Notes: generated from the sequence alone by a model not told the origin. Positions 18,282-27,579 are shown, numbered from the stretch's first letter. The stretch: 64,000 nucleotides of DNA from Boseongicola sp. H5 (GCA_020622165.1 JACNMN010000002.1:434001-498000), one strand, 5' to 3'. A program made the numbers and translations.

Positions 18282-18626
18282 ATGTCGACCCACGTGAAAT
18301 CCCTGGCGCTTCTGGGCGCCGCCGCCGCTCTGACGGCCCACGCCACCGCGCCGGCGCAGGCCCAGGCGCAGGAAAAATGCTTCGGCGTAAGCCTTGCGGG
18401 CGAAAACGATTGCGCCGCGGGCCCCGGCACCACCTGCGCCGGCACCTCGACCGTCGATTATCAGGGCAACGCCTGGACCCTGGTGCCCGCGGGCACCTGC
18501 GCCGATATCGAGTTGCCCGATGGCCGCATGGGCGAAACCGAGGCGTCGCTGGAAGCCGACGGGTTCGAGGGCCTGGCCCGCGACCTGCCCGAAGGCACCG
18601 ACACCTCGATCCTGCGCCCGGTCTGA
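18282..18626 (+). CDS. bufA1: DUF2282 bufferin-type RiPP precursor
   Basis: 114 residues. Residues 1-29 form a Sec signal peptide ([21 protein letters not shown]). The core carries four Cys, at 33, 44, 52 and 73, in the DUF2282 context [28 protein letters not shown] and VPAGTC. In bufferins, some of these Cys become thiooxazole-type heterocycles that bind copper; the family role is buffering copper in the periplasm. A ~40-residue acidic tail ([20 protein letters not shown]) follows the core. The ATG at 18282 follows TGGAGAG; the frame is open upstream but has no ribosome site there. First gene of the operon. Confidence 0.9.
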   Translation: MSTHVKSLALLGAAAALTAHATAPAQAQAQEKCFGVSLAGENDCAAGPGTTCAGTSTVDYQGNAWTLVPAGTCADIELPDGRMGETEASLEADGFEGLARDLPEGTDTSILRPV

Positions 18627-18701
18627 AATCAGGCCCGCTTCCGGCACCCCGGCGCCGTGCAAACCGCGCCGGGGTGCCCGCCTGCCAGAAATCGGTGTAT
18701 C

Positions 18702-19556
18702 ATGCGCGACATGTCCGTTCCGTCCCGTCTGCCCCTTGCCGTCGGCATCGGGTACAAGTCCCGGCACTACGCCGATCTTCTCGCCGATCCCGGCCCGGTC
18801 GGGTGGCTGGAAATCCATGCCGAAAACTACATGGGCGACGGGGGCCGCCCCATCGCGCAACTCCGCGCCCTGGCCGAGCGGTTCCCGATCTCGGTGCACG
18901 GCGTCGGCCTGTCGATCGGCGGCGAACGACCGCTCGACCGCGATCACCTGAACCGCCTCCGGCATCTGTGCGACTGGCTCGACCCAGCAAGCTTTTCCGA
19001 ACATCTGGCCTGGTCCACCCATGATACGGGCTATCTGAACGATCTGCTTCCCCTGCCTTACACCGATGCCACGCTGGCGCGCGTCGGTGCCCATATCGGG
19101 CAGGTGCAGGATGTGCTGGGCCGCCGGATGCTTCTGGAAAACCCCTCCACCTATCTCGCCTTCGACGAAACCACGATGGAGGAGGTGGATTTCCTGTCCG
19201 AACTGGCCCGCCGCACCGGGTGCGGTCTGCTGCTCGACATCAATAACGTCTTCGTCTCCGCCACAAATCAGGGCACCGACGCACGCGCCTATATCGACGC
19301 CTTCCCGCTCTCCCATGTGGGGGAGGTGCATCTGGGCGGCCATGACGCGGATGTGGATGACACGGGCCGCCCGCTGCTGATCGACAGCCACGGATGCGCG
19401 GTCGTGGACCCGGTCTGGGCGCTCTATCGCTACACGATCGCGCAATCGGGCCCGCGGCCCACGCTGATCGAATGGGACACCGACGTGCCCGCCTTCGCCA
19501 CGTTGCGGGCCGAGGCCGCGCGCGCGGACGCGATCCTGTCGCCGGTCACCGCGTGA
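18702..19556 (+). CDS. bufB: DUF692 (MNIO) peptide-modifying oxygenase
   Basis: 284 residues from ATG 18702; the ATG at 18711 (MSVPSRLP) is an alternative, and neither has a strong ribosome site. This is a TIM-barrel multinuclear non-heme iron oxygenase of the DUF692 family, with family signatures [12 protein letters not shown] (about 32-43), [40 protein letters not shown] and [10 protein letters not shown], which supply the His/Asp/Glu iron ligands. MNIOs modify Cys residues of RiPP precursors, here the DUF2282 protein 75 bp upstream. Its stop overlaps the GTG of the DUF2063 partner. Cytoplasmic. Confidence 0.93.
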   Translation: MRDMSVPSRLPLAVGIGYKSRHYADLLADPGPVGWLEIHAENYMGDGGRPIAQLRALAERFPISVHGVGLSIGGERPLDRDHLNRLRHLCDWLDPASFSEHLAWSTHDTGYLNDLLPLPYTDATLARVGAHIGQVQDVLGRRMLLENPSTYLAFDETTMEEVDFLSELARRTGCGLLLDINNVFVSATNQGTDARAYIDAFPLSHVGEVHLGGHDADVDDTGRPLLIDSHGCAVVDPVWALYRYTIAQSGPRPTLIEWDTDVPAFATLRAEAARADAILSPVTA

Positions 19557-20308
19557 GCCCGGCCATGCACCGTCAATCCAGCTTCACCGATGCGGTTCTG
19601 GATCCGGACCGCGCCGCGCCCGGGGGGGTGAACGACGGGTTCGGCGGCCCGGCGGGCAAGCGGTTCGATGTCTATCGCAACAATGTGGTCGTGTCCCTGA
19701 CGGAGGCGCTGGAAACCGGGTTTCCGGTCCTGCGCAAACTGGTGGGCGATGCGTTCTTCAAGGCCATGGCGGGGGTGTTCGTGCGCGCCCATCCGCCCGC
19801 CAGCCCCCGGCTTCAGCTTTACGGCCAGCGCCTGCCGGGCTTTCTGGCAAGCTTTCCGCCCGTGGCCCATCTGCCCTATCTGCCGGATATCGCGCGGCTG
19901 GAGCTTGGCCTGCGCCAATCCTACCATGCCGCCGATGCCGCCCCGCTGGATGTGGGCGGTCTCGACCCGGATGCGATGCTGGCCCTGAAACCGCTGGTCG
20001 CGCCGGCCACGCTGGTCGTTCAGTCGCGCTATCCGATCTTCGCGATCTGGCGCGCGAATACCGACAGCACAGCCCCCGGACCGGCAGCCGGCGCGCAGGA
20101 TATCCTGATCACGCGGCCGGGGTTCGATCCCGCGCCGCATCTTCTGCCCAGAGGCGGCGTCGCCCTCGCCCGCCTGCTGAAAGGCCGCATCAGCCTGGCC
20201 GAGGCGATGGCGGCAACCCTCGCGGCCGAACCCGAGGCCGATATCTCCGCGCTGCTCTCGCTTTTCATCGCCAGTGGCGCCCTCACCCTCGAACGGAAAG
20301 ACCCATGA
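19553..20308 (+). CDS. bufC: DUF2063 partner protein of the MNIO
   Basis: 251 residues from a GTG that overlaps the bufB stop (GTGA); an ATG four codons later (19565) is the alternative. The N-terminal ~95 residues match the DUF2063 helical domain ([29 protein letters not shown]) and the C-terminal part is a RiPP-recognition-like region (about 135-250). It works as the substrate-binding partner that brings the precursor to the DUF692 enzyme, as in other bufferin and MbnC-like systems. Coupling at both ends, GTGA before and ATGA after, implies matched expression. Confidence 0.9.
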   Translation: MSPAMHRQSSFTDAVLDPDRAAPGGVNDGFGGPAGKRFDVYRNNVVVSLTEALETGFPVLRKLVGDAFFKAMAGVFVRAHPPASPRLQLYGQRLPGFLASFPPVAHLPYLPDIARLELGLRQSYHAADAAPLDVGGLDPDAMLALKPLVAPATLVVQSRYPIFAIWRANTDSTAPGPAAGAQDILITRPGFDPAPHLLPRGGVALARLLKGRISLAEAMAATLAAEPEADISALLSLFIASGALTLERKDP

Positions 20309-20862
20309 CCGCCCTGATCCAGCTCCATCACCGCATCTTCGGCGCCCTCGAAGCGCTCGCCCCCGCCCTGATCCCCACGCTCGCACGGCTTATCTTCGCC
20401 GGAACGCTGCTGATCTACTACTGGAACTCCGGCCAGACCAAACTGGGCGACGGGATCCTCGGCTTCTACAATGTCGATTTCGGGGCCTATACCCAAATCA
20501 CGCCGCGCCTGTTCGAAGCGGCGGGTTACGACCCCGGGCAACTCGGCATCATGGCCCATGCGATGGTGGTCTCCGGCACGATCGCCGAATTCGTCCTGCC
20601 GTTCCTGATCCTCGTCGGGTTGCTCACCCGGCTCGCCGCTCTGGGCATGATCGGCTTCGTCGTCGCGCAAAGCTGGGTCGATATCTACGGCCATGGCATC
20701 GGGGCCGAGGATATCGGCCGCTGGTTCGACGGCGCCTCCGGCAGCCTGATCCTCGATCAGCGCGCGTTCTGGGTGTTCCTGCTGCTGGTGCTGGTGTTCC
20801 GTGGCGCGGGCCCGCTTTCGGTCGATGCCCTGCTCGGCCGCGCGCAGCGCGCCTCTAGATGA
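20305..20862 (+). CDS. DoxX-family membrane protein of the bufferin operon
   Basis: 185 residues with four TM segments (about 24-42, 74-95, 100-122, 150-166). The family is recognised from RLIFAGTLLIYYWNSGQTKL and AEFVLPFLILVGLLTRLAALG. DoxX proteins often accompany DUF2282-DUF692-DUF2063 genes; their role is not settled, with membrane redox or export support suggested. The ATG overlaps the bufC stop by 4 bp. Its 3' end runs 8 bp into the convergent ArsC-like gene. Confidence 0.88.
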   Translation: MTALIQLHHRIFGALEALAPALIPTLARLIFAGTLLIYYWNSGQTKLGDGILGFYNVDFGAYTQITPRLFEAAGYDPGQLGIMAHAMVVSGTIAEFVLPFLILVGLLTRLAALGMIGFVVAQSWVDIYGHGIGAEDIGRWFDGASGSLILDQRAFWVFLLLVLVFRGAGPLSVDALLGRAQRASR

Positions 20863-21178
20863 CCGCCGCCTGAACCGTGGCGTCCCAGCCCAGATAAAGC
20901 CGCCCGTCCGCGTCGATCACCGGGCGCTTCATCAATGCCGGATGCGCCCGCAGCAAGGCGTCGGGCGCGGCCGCGCGCTCGGCCTCGGACAGGCCCCGCC
21001 ACGTGGTCGAGCGGCGATTGACCAGATCCGCGCCGAAAGCCTCCAGAAACCGGGCCAGTTCCTCCGGCGACAGCGGCGCGGCGCGGATGTCGCGCAACAC
21101 CGGCTCCCGCCCCGCCGCGGCAAGCGCCTTCACCGCTTTCCGGCAGGTGTCACATGTCTTCAGCCCGTAAACGATCAT
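20855..21178 (-). CDS. ArsC/Spx-family protein
   Basis: 107 residues from the ATG at 21178, which follows GGGCGGAAAAG. Thioredoxin-like ArsC fold with a CxxC at residues 9-12 (YGLKTCDTCRKA), the SPEELARFLEAFGADLVNRR helix, and HPALMKRPVIDADGRLYLGW with the conserved Arg-Pro near residue 92. Length and sequence fit the YffB/Spx-like branch more than true arsenate reductases. Possible roles are glutathione-dependent reduction or regulation. It converges on the bufferin operon. Confidence 0.85.
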   Translation of the reverse strand: MIVYGLKTCDTCRKAVKALAAAGREPVLRDIRAAPLSPEELARFLEAFGADLVNRRSTTWRGLSEAERAAAPDALLRAHPALMKRPVIDADGRLYLGWDATVQAAVI

Positions 21179-21400
21179 CTTTTCCGCCCTTTGCCCGATT
21201 GCCATGCGAATTGATGCCAAAGCGCCCGGTGCCGCAACCCACCCCTTGCCTTTTTCCGATTTCGCCCCACAATTTTTGTCGTGACAACAGGTTTACGCTG
21301 AACCGCCCTCTCAAGAAGGCACTCCAACAGGACGGCCCTGACGACACCGCGCCGCCGCACTACCGCGGGCGGGACTGACTGAGAAAGAAAGACGACGACG

Positions 21401-21607
21401 ATGCCCACAGGCACTGTAAAATGGTTCAACACCACCAAAGGCTACGGGTTCATTGCCCCCGATGATGGCGGCAAGGACGTATTTGTGCATATCTCGGCTG
21501 TGGAACGCGCTGGCATGACCGGCCTCGCCGACAATGAAAAGATCAGCTACGAGCTGCGCGAGGGCCGCGACGGCCGCGCGTCGGCGGTGGAGCTGGAAAA
21601 ACTCTGA
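21401..21607 (+). CDS. Cold-shock-domain protein
   Basis: 68 residues, a single cold-shock domain with RNP1 KGYGFI and RNP2 VFVHIS, near the N terminus as usual (GTVKWFNTTKGYGFIAPDDG). It binds single-stranded nucleic acid. A leader of up to ~180 bases precedes it, with GAAAGAAAGACGACGACG before the ATG, as usual for CspA-like genes whose leader RNA controls translation. Paralogues are common in this family, so I give no symbol. Confidence 0.95.
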   Translation: MPTGTVKWFNTTKGYGFIAPDDGGKDVFVHISAVERAGMTGLADNEKISYELREGRDGRASAVELEKL

Positions 21608-21610
21608 ACC

Positions 21611-21631
21611 GACCCCCGCCCGGGCGGGGTC
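21611..21631 (+). terminator. GC hairpin after the cold-shock gene
   Basis: CCCCGCCCGGGCGGGG is a perfect palindrome (21614-21629), flanked by GA/TC that extend it with one bulge, 4 bp after the cold-shock stop. No T-run follows, so it may act in 3' protection or Rho-assisted termination. Confidence 0.5.
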
Positions 21632-21901
21632 TCATGCGCTGCGCGGGCCATCCCGGGCGGCGCTTTTCTGCTTTGCAGCATTTTTCGGCCAGGCGCCCGT
21701 TTCCCGGGCGGATCCCCCGGTTTCGGGCCTCCGTGGCGGGGCCGGCCGGGCCATTAACGATATTTTCGGACATATCGGGCTAGATTCGGTCCCAGACCAA
21801 AACCGGGAGGTGACGGCCGCTATGGGGCGGCCCCTCCCCGACGCCCCGTTCCGCCGCACCGCCGCCTCCCGTCCCGATCCAAGGGGGAGAGGAGCAGTAT
21901 C

Positions 21902-22195
21902 ATGTCCGAATTTCTGGCCGTTCTGGCCCTTTACTACGCCTGCGACGCCACCGCCGCGACGCGCCCGATGAGCCCGCAGGAAATGCAGGCCTGCACCGCC
22001 ACATACGATACGGTCAAAACCTATTTCGTCACCGGCTTCGATCTGGCCCCGCGCGGCACGCTGGAACGGTTCGCACAGATGACCGCGGCCTACGCGGCCT
22101 TCAAGGAGTGGGAAGACAGCAATTCCGATCTCGTCGCGGCCATGCGCGCCGATGCGATGAACCGGGTCCGGGGGCTGGTGCCCGTGGACGGTTAG
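21902..22195 (+). CDS. Small hypothetical protein
   Basis: 97 residues, ATG preceded by GGGGGAGAGGAGCAGTATC, a strong ribosome site. It begins with a hydrophobic stretch (MSEFLAVLALYYACDATAAT) that could be a short signal sequence, followed by a mostly helical region containing two Cys (residues 14 and 31). No family recognised. Its 3' end overlaps the convergent DUF2177 gene by 4 bp. Confidence 0.65.
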   Translation: MSEFLAVLALYYACDATAATRPMSPQEMQACTATYDTVKTYFVTGFDLAPRGTLERFAQMTAAYAAFKEWEDSNSDLVAAMRADAMNRVRGLVPVDG

Positions 22196-22593
22196 GCGGC
22201 GAAAGCGCGGGCCACCATCACCCCGCCCCAGGCCGAACCGGCCGTCAGCACCGTGCCCCAGGCCATGTCGACCACCACCATCTGCGGATGCCAGTCGCGC
22301 ATCACCGCCCAGGAGGTCAGCTCATAGGTGCCATAGGTCACGAAACCCAGGATCGCCCCGTTGATCAGCGCGGTATGGGGCGTCCCGTCCCGCAACGCGG
22401 GCCAGCCCGCGAAATAGAGAATGCCCAGCATCGCCACGAGGTAGAAGAGGATCGCCGGCACCATCCGAAACCCGCCATAAAGCCCGTCCCCCAGATGGCG
22501 CTGGAAGATCGGTTGGATCACTGTGGACAGCATGATCGCATCGGCGATGAGGAAGATGAGCGACGTGGCGAGAAAGAGGATCAGAAGGGACAT
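22192..22593 (-). CDS. DUF2177-family membrane protein
   Basis: 133 residues from the ATG at 22593; the upstream in-frame part lacks a ribosome site. Four TM helices (about 2-22, 40-60, 70-90, 108-130). The pattern IFLIADAIMLSTVIQPIFQ and NGAILGFVTYGTYELTSWAV is typical of DUF2177. Function unknown. Last native gene before the low-GC insert. Confidence 0.85.
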   Translation of the reverse strand: MSLLILFLATSLIFLIADAIMLSTVIQPIFQRHLGDGLYGGFRMVPAILFYLVAMLGILYFAGWPALRDGTPHTALINGAILGFVTYGTYELTSWAVMRDWHPQMVVVDMAWGTVLTAGSAWGGVMVARAFAA

Positions 22594-22778
22594 CGGGCGC
22601 GGCTCCGGTTGGCGTGTTCCGAAAGACATAGAGCGTAAGGGGCCGCTCGGCGAGGATTGTGCGTGGAAGTACGTCTTGGAGTAACTCCAACGGAGCGGCT
22701 CAAAACCGAACAGGCATCGCCGCGAGAGCGACCTGCGAGCAGCCCACCTGTCAATTCATTCCAAACTCGCTTCAGATA

Positions 22779-23243
22779 TCAAACAGACTTCGTTAGCTGC
22801 CTAAACAACAGCATGCAGCGCCAAAAGCTTCCAACACTGTACGAAAGCAAAATCACACACACCAAAGCCAACCAACTACTGCCTAGCAGCGGCCAGTTAA
22901 GTCTCGGCTCCAGAACCAAACAAGCAAAACAAACAGCAACAGTTAAGATGGAACTCATCAAAGAATGCTCAACCAACTCAATTAAAGACTCGAACTGTGA
23001 CGATAGGCGGATCTCTTCTAGGAATGTCGTCGATCTAGACGCGACAAAGAAATAGAACGCTGCGAGAAACCCTGAGAACACTGAAACAATCGAAGTTGCG
23101 CCAGCGTAAAAGTTACTCACCTGCGCTGGATAAACTAATGAAGACCTTAGAAGCAGAAAACCGAAGAAAACTAACCCAACAGTTGCTCCAATCCACATCG
23201 CCGCCGATCTAAGGTTGCCAGCTAGGGTTTTGATTACGCTCAT
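22779..23243 (-). CDS. 4-TM hypothetical protein of a low-GC cassette
   Basis: 154 residues with four hydrophobic helices (about 16-33, 47-68, 96-112, 120-140) and a central charged loop SRSTTFLEEIRLSSQFESLIEL. No family recognised. It overlaps the end of the soluble-protein gene upstream (ATGA at 23240-23243), so the two are made together. GC and codon use are clearly lower than in the flanking genes (many TTA, AAT, AGA), a sign of transfer. Small multi-TM proteins coupled to a soluble partner are a common layout for membrane-damaging effectors in phage defence, but nothing here proves that. Confidence 0.75.
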   Translation of the reverse strand: MSVIKTLAGNLRSAAMWIGATVGLVFFGFLLLRSSLVYPAQVSNFYAGATSIVSVFSGFLAAFYFFVASRSTTFLEEIRLSSQFESLIELVEHSLMSSILTVAVCFACLVLEPRLNWPLLGSSWLALVCVILLSYSVGSFWRCMLLFRQLTKSV

Positions 23244-24100
23244 CCATAAAGTTGACCCAATTGAGGTGCTACCTCCTGGAAGGCTTGCCGCACGAAAACC
23301 TGGCGGGCTAGATAAGCAGCATCTAAGTTTTCGGGATCGAGATCTATTACCCCTCGTCGATCTAAACGCTCCGCCAATACGTCAATTGGATCATCCTCCT
23401 CAGCAATTTTTACCGTCATTTTCTTGACGTGGCCTCGATTCTCTCCAGCCCAACCTGCCATCTGCAAAAGCCTTTCTAGGTTCAGCACTGACGTCCGATC
23501 ACCCTGCTCAAAACCTACCGCAATGTTCACGGTTTGTCCATCCAGAAACTCTTGAATATTAGCGAGACTCTCCTCAATGCTAGCAGTTCTTGGATTAAGT
23601 TGACCAAGGTCGCTAGGGCGGGCAACACGCAGTTCAACTCTTCTTGCCGTGCCCTCCCGTATGCGTTGCATAGCGTCCCGCGAAATACAGGGGTCCATGA
23701 AAAAGCCTCGGTGATTTGGTATCTTCCTTCGAAGATAACTACTGATAGTCGCAACTGACACGCCAGGTCGTGCGCCTTGGATAGCCAAGATATTTAGTTC
23801 GATATTATACATGAAAGCCGCTCGATGCCCTATAGGGTTGAGATTTGCCTCAAGTGGCTCACCTTGGCGTGCGATTGGAGGAACGTTTTCATCTTGCTGT
23901 CTGACGAAGTCTCCCTCGACCCAACCGTCCTCATCAAAATTGAGTCTTTCAACCCGAATCTTTGCTCCGCCGGCGCACTCGGTATAGAGAGATAGATGGG
24001 ACTGACCAGATATCTCCTGCAACGCTGCAGAGAAGTCGAGGTCTACCACACGCTGAGCGTTCGGCTGCCAAAACAGAACCCTTATCGCTCGATCAGTCAT
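23240..24100 (-). CDS. Hypothetical soluble protein (DUF6731-like?) of a low-GC cassette
   Basis: 286 residues, no signal peptide or TM. An N-terminal beta-rich half ([20 protein letters not shown], then [10 protein letters not shown], then [18 protein letters not shown] near 90-110) precedes a region with [20 protein letters not shown] (about 170-190) and a charged C-terminal half. The layout reminds me of the DUF6731 family, but that is from memory and uncertain. Its ATG overlaps the thyX stop (ATGA at 24097-24100) and its stop overlaps the 4-TM gene. The gene is lower in GC than thyX. Confidence 0.75.
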   Translation of the reverse strand: MTDRAIRVLFWQPNAQRVVDLDFSAALQEISGQSHLSLYTECAGGAKIRVERLNFDEDGWVEGDFVRQQDENVPPIARQGEPLEANLNPIGHRAAFMYNIELNILAIQGARPGVSVATISSYLRRKIPNHRGFFMDPCISRDAMQRIREGTARRVELRVARPSDLGQLNPRTASIEESLANIQEFLDGQTVNIAVGFEQGDRTSVLNLERLLQMAGWAGENRGHVKKMTVKIAEEDDPIDVLAERLDRRGVIDLDPENLDAAYLARQVFVRQAFQEVAPQLGQLYG

Positions 24101-25002
24101 GCAAACATCCCTTCAAACTCCCGCCATTCCCCTTTGCTCATTCCCGAGTTCTTCTGCGTTACCCTTTCACCTGAAAGCATCCGCCGAAGACAATCAACCC
24201 CCTTGCCGCTCAGGTTCACCCCGCCCATCCGGTAATCCTCGAACGCGCCGTAAGCGGCGGGCACCCAGTCCTTCACCATCTCCGCGATGGCCTCCGCATA
24301 GACCCGGATCTCGTATTGCGCATGGGCATCCGCGCGCAGCCGCAGGAAGTGGAACAGGTTGTGCAGGTCCACCTTCCAGTACCATTGCGTGTAGACATTG
24401 GCGGGCAGGTTCATCCGTGCCAGTTCGCGGGCCAGCCCCGCCTGCCCCTCCTGGCTCAGCATCTCCTCGTAATGGTCGTAGGCGCGCGCGCTGTCGGCCT
24501 TCAGCACCTCCAGCACCCGCGCGGCCTCAGCGCCCTGCAACACCTCGCCGCGCCCCTGATTGTTCACCGTCGATTGCGCCGCCAGATGTTCGGGCGCGGG
24601 GATGTAGAATTCCCGGTCCAGAATCGAATAGCGCGCGGAATACTCGTTCACATTCGCCGTGCGGTGCCGGATCCATTGCCGCGCCACGAAGACCGGCAGT
24701 TTCACATGCAGCTTGATCTCGCACATCTCGAACGGGGTGGAATGCCAGTGCCGCATCAGGTAGCGGATCAACCCGCTGTCATCGCGCGCTTTTTTCGTGC
24801 CCGCGCCATAGCTCACCCGCGCCGCCTGCACGATCGCCGCATCGTCGCCCATATAGTCGATGACCCGCACGAACCCGTGGTCCAGCACCGGCTGCGCCTT
24901 GTAGAGATGCTGTTCCATCCCCGGGGCCACGGCGCGCAGGGTCGGTTGCGGGTTCTGGCGGCTGGCATCGATGTCGGCCAATTGCTCGGGGGTCAACGGC
25001 AT
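24097..25002 (-). CDS. thyX: Flavin-dependent thymidylate synthase
   Basis: 301 residues. The ThyX signature [15 protein letters not shown] is at residues 112-126, with upstream substrate-binding residues around [10 protein letters not shown]. It makes dTMP from dUMP with FAD, methylene-THF and NADPH. The C-terminal end ([16 protein letters not shown] and on) looks native, so the low-GC cassette was placed exactly behind the gene, using its stop for coupling. A ribosome site GGGAGGG precedes the ATG. Confidence 0.96.
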   Translation of the reverse strand: MPLTPEQLADIDASRQNPQPTLRAVAPGMEQHLYKAQPVLDHGFVRVIDYMGDDAAIVQAARVSYGAGTKKARDDSGLIRYLMRHWHSTPFEMCEIKLHVKLPVFVARQWIRHRTANVNEYSARYSILDREFYIPAPEHLAAQSTVNNQGRGEVLQGAEAARVLEVLKADSARAYDHYEEMLSQEGQAGLARELARMNLPANVYTQWYWKVDLHNLFHFLRLRADAHAQYEIRVYAEAIAEMVKDWVPAAYGAFEDYRMGGVNLSGKGVDCLRRMLSGERVTQKNSGMSKGEWREFEGMFA

Positions 25003-25302
25003 GGGAGGGACTCTTTCATTCTGAAGATTCGGGATCTACAACATCTTGCATCAGCCCGGGCGGAACACGCAAGATAAAGGGGGCCGCCAGGGATCCATGG
25101 GGCCCATTTCCGCATCGCCGCGACCGCTTGCCCTACCAGCCGCCCCCGCCCAGGGCGCGGCCCTTCTGCCTGGGCGGCCTCCGCCATGGGCGCCGATCCG
25201 CCCGGTTTTGCCCCGCGCACGGGAAGTTTACCGAACTCAGAGGGTGTGATTGCATGAAACCCGCGCTAGGCTGTCGCAAAAGGCAAGCAGGGAGATACCG
25301 AT
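25003..25302. other. Intergenic region between divergent thyX and gloA
   Basis: 300 bases. It must hold both promoters. The thyX-proximal part is AT-richer (CATTCTGAAGATTCGGGATC); the gloA-proximal part has a GGAGATACCGAT ribosome site. No clear operator or gene. Confidence 0.5.
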
Positions 25303-25731
25303 ATGGGACTGAAATACCTCCACACCATGGTGCGCGTGAAGGATCTGGAGGCCAGCATGACCTTCTACCAGCAGCTCGGCCTGCGCGAGACCAAACGCAT
25401 GGAAAACGAGGGCGGGCGCTTCACGCTGGTCTTCATGGCCCCCCCGGGTCAGGAGGAATGCCCGATCGAGCTGACCTATAACTGGGACGGCGACGAGGGC
25501 CTGCCTTCGGACAGCCGCCATTTCGGCCATCTGGCCTATCGCGTGGATAACATCTACGACCTCTGCCAGAAACTGATGGATGCGGGCATCACCATCAACC
25601 GGCCCCCGCGCGACGGGCACATGGCCTTCGTCCGCTCCCCCGACAACATCTCGATCGAGCTGTTGCAGGAAGGGGAGCGTCTGGCCCCCACCGAGCCCTG
25701 GGCCTCGATGCCCAATACCGGGCACTGGTGA
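25303..25731 (+). CDS. gloA: Lactoylglutathione lyase (glyoxalase I)
   Basis: 142 residues, vicinal-oxygen-chelate fold. The four metal ligands are visible as His in LHTMVRVKD (about 6), Glu in IELTYNW (about 57), His in FGHLAYRV (about 75) and Glu in SIELLQEG (about 123). It converts the hemithioacetal of methylglyoxal and glutathione to S-lactoylglutathione. Ribosome site GGAGATACCGAT. Its stop overlaps the next gene's GTG, so DUF1194 is translationally coupled. Confidence 0.95.
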   Translation: MGLKYLHTMVRVKDLEASMTFYQQLGLRETKRMENEGGRFTLVFMAPPGQEECPIELTYNWDGDEGLPSDSRHFGHLAYRVDNIYDLCQKLMDAGITINRPPRDGHMAFVRSPDNISIELLQEGERLAPTEPWASMPNTGHW

Positions 25732-26417
25732 TCCGCCCGGCCCTGACAACGCTGGCCGTTGTCGCGGCCACCGCCTTGCCCGCCCATGCGCAGGAGCAGT
25801 GCAGGCTGGCGCTGCTTCTGGCCATGGATGTCTCCGCCTCGGTGGATGAGGCCGAATATGCTTTGCAGATCAACGGCCTTGTCTCCGCCCTGCTGTCGCC
25901 CGAAGTGCAGAACGGGTTTTTCAACGGCCCCGGCCCCGTCGCCCTTGGCATCTACGAATGGAGCGGCCGGTTTCAGCAGGATATCCTCGTCGACTGGACG
26001 CTGATCGAAACGCAGGAGGATCTGGTCGGCGTGACCGAACAGATCGCCGCCGCCACCCGCAGCCACGCGGATTTCCCGACCGCGCTCGGCTATGCCATCG
26101 GCTATGCCGCCGAGCGCTTCGCCGAGGCGCCGCCCTGCCTGTTCCAGACCCTCGACATCTCCGGCGACGGCCAGAACAACGACGGATTCCCCCCGGCGGC
26201 CGCCTATGAGCATTTTCCGCTCGACAACATCACCGTGAACGGCCTCGCCATCGGCGGCGCGTCCCGGGAAATCGAGCTCTATTACGAACAGGAGGTGATC
26301 CGCGGCCCGGGTGCCTTCGTCGAGCACGCGATCAATCACGAGCATTTCGAAGAGGTCATGCGCCGCAAGCTGGAGCGGGAACTCAGGGTCATGATCCTGG
26401 GCGAACTGGAGCCCTGA
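25728..26417 (+). CDS. DUF1194 exported von Willebrand A-like protein
   Basis: 229 residues from a GTG inside the gloA stop (GTGA). Residues 1-21 form a signal peptide (TTLAVVAATALPAHAQE). The mature protein has a VWA-like fold with MIDAS motif DVSASV near residue 34, SGDGQNNDG near 143 and NGLAIGG near 170, typical of DUF1194. It is periplasmic or secreted, with an unknown ligand. The pairing with gloA is probably positional. Confidence 0.88.
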   Translation: MIRPALTTLAVVAATALPAHAQEQCRLALLLAMDVSASVDEAEYALQINGLVSALLSPEVQNGFFNGPGPVALGIYEWSGRFQQDILVDWTLIETQEDLVGVTEQIAAATRSHADFPTALGYAIGYAAERFAEAPPCLFQTLDISGDGQNNDGFPPAAAYEHFPLDNITVNGLAIGGASREIELYYEQEVIRGPGAFVEHAINHEHFEEVMRRKLERELRVMILGELEP

Positions 26418-26445
26418 TCCGAGACCGGCGGGACCGCGCCGCCGC

Positions 26446-26814
26446 TCAGCCGGTCTCGCCCGGAACCGGCAGGATTGCCGCGCCGATCCGCCGCCCCTCC
26501 GCCAGCAGAACGTTGTAGGTCCGGCAGGCCGAGGGCGAGGCCATGACCTCAAGACCGACCCCCGCCCCCTCCAGCGCATCGCGCAGCTTGGCCGGAATAT
26601 GGGCAATCTCCGCCCCCGTTCCTAACAGCAGCACATCGATCTCCGGCGCCGCCGCCAGCAGTGGCGCGCTGGCCTCGTACCCGTCCCATGGCGACACGCC
26701 CGAGGGCAGCAGCAACACGCCCCCCTCGATCACCACGCCGCCGACGCGGAAAAACCCGGGGCCATATCCGTCGACCGGTTTGCTGTCGTCATAATGCACT
26801 TCATTCAGCCGCAT
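26446..26814 (-). CDS. Mth938-like (DUF498/NDUFAF3-type) protein
   Basis: 122 residues with the Mth938 fold: YGPGFFRVGGVVIEGGVLLL (about 17-36), DVLLLGTGAE near 60 and TYNVLLAEGRRIGAAILPVP at the end. Human NDUFAF3 helps assemble complex I; bacterial homologues often lie beside secDF-yajC, as here. Last gene of the yajC-secD-secF-tauE run, 12 bp after the TauE gene. Confidence 0.88.
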   Translation of the reverse strand: MRLNEVHYDDSKPVDGYGPGFFRVGGVVIEGGVLLLPSGVSPWDGYEASAPLLAAAPEIDVLLLGTGAEIAHIPAKLRDALEGAGVGLEVMASPSACRTYNVLLAEGRRIGAAILPVPGETG

Positions 26815-26826
26815 CGCGCTTGCCCT

Positions 26827-27579
26827 TCATTGCCAGACCGGCAGGCCCATGACACCCGCCAAGGCGATTATGCCATAAGCGACACGCCGGTACAGGACAT
26901 CATAGGCAGGGTCGAACAACGCCTGCCCGCACCGGGTGCCGATTGCATAGACCGGCATCATCAGCACGCCCAACCACAGGGCGCTGACACTCAGCATGCC
27001 CTGAAACGCCATCTGCGGCAGCACCAGAATGGTGATGATCGTCAGAAACAGCAACGTGTTGGCCCGCATCACATCGGCCCGGTTGCCCGCGCCCAGATTG
27101 AACAGGATCACGATCGGCCCCATCAGCCCGGTCAGCCCGCCCAGAACACCGGTCGCCGCGCCCACCCCGGCGCGTGCGGCGAAACCCGGCCGCGTGGCAT
27201 AGCGCCAGCCCGCCATCAGCGCCGCCAGCGTGCCCAGAACCGTGCCCGCCACCGCGGCCCGGATCAGGTCCACATCCAGCACGCGCAACAGGTAGATGCC
27301 GAAGGGCGCGCTCAGAAACGCCGCGCCGATCATGGTGAAGGTGGCCGGTTTGTCCGCCACGCCCCAGGCCCGCGGCACCACCGTGAACAAGGAGACGACC
27401 GCAGACAGCGAAAAGGCCGCTATCGCGAAGGCGGGCTCCAGCCAGATCGTGGCCAGCGGCATGAAAATCAGCGCCGATCCGAAACCGGCAAATCCATAGA
27501 TCACGCCGGCCAGCGCGGTCACCCCCAATATCCATACCAGCCCGTCAAGGGCCAGCACGGCGCTCAGCGCATCAGGCAT
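26827..27579 (-). CDS. TauE/SafE-family membrane permease
   Basis: 250 residues, about eight TM helices, with the TauE/SafE pattern GFAGFGSALIFMPLATIW near residue 27 and TGVLGGLTGLMGPIVILF near 135. Family members export sulfite, sulfoacetate or similar anions. The start overlaps the secF end by 8 bp, so it is in the secDF operon although the functions are unrelated. Confidence 0.88.
   Translation of the reverse strand: MPDALSAVLALDGLVWILGVTALAGVIYGFAGFGSALIFMPLATIWLEPAFAIAAFSLSAVVSLFTVVPRAWGVADKPATFTMIGAAFLSAPFGIYLLRVLDVDLIRAAVAGTVLGTLAALMAGWRYATRPGFAARAGVGAATGVLGGLTGLMGPIVILFNLGAGNRADVMRANTLLFLTIITILVLPQMAFQGMLSVSALWLGVLMMPVYAIGTRCGQALFDPAYDVLYRRVAYGIIALAGVMGLPVWQ

Noticed and set aside
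22676-22690. TTGGAGT-A-ACTCCAA palindrome at the left edge of the low-GC cassette
   Set aside because: No matching copy at the right edge, so not an attachment site; possibly chance.
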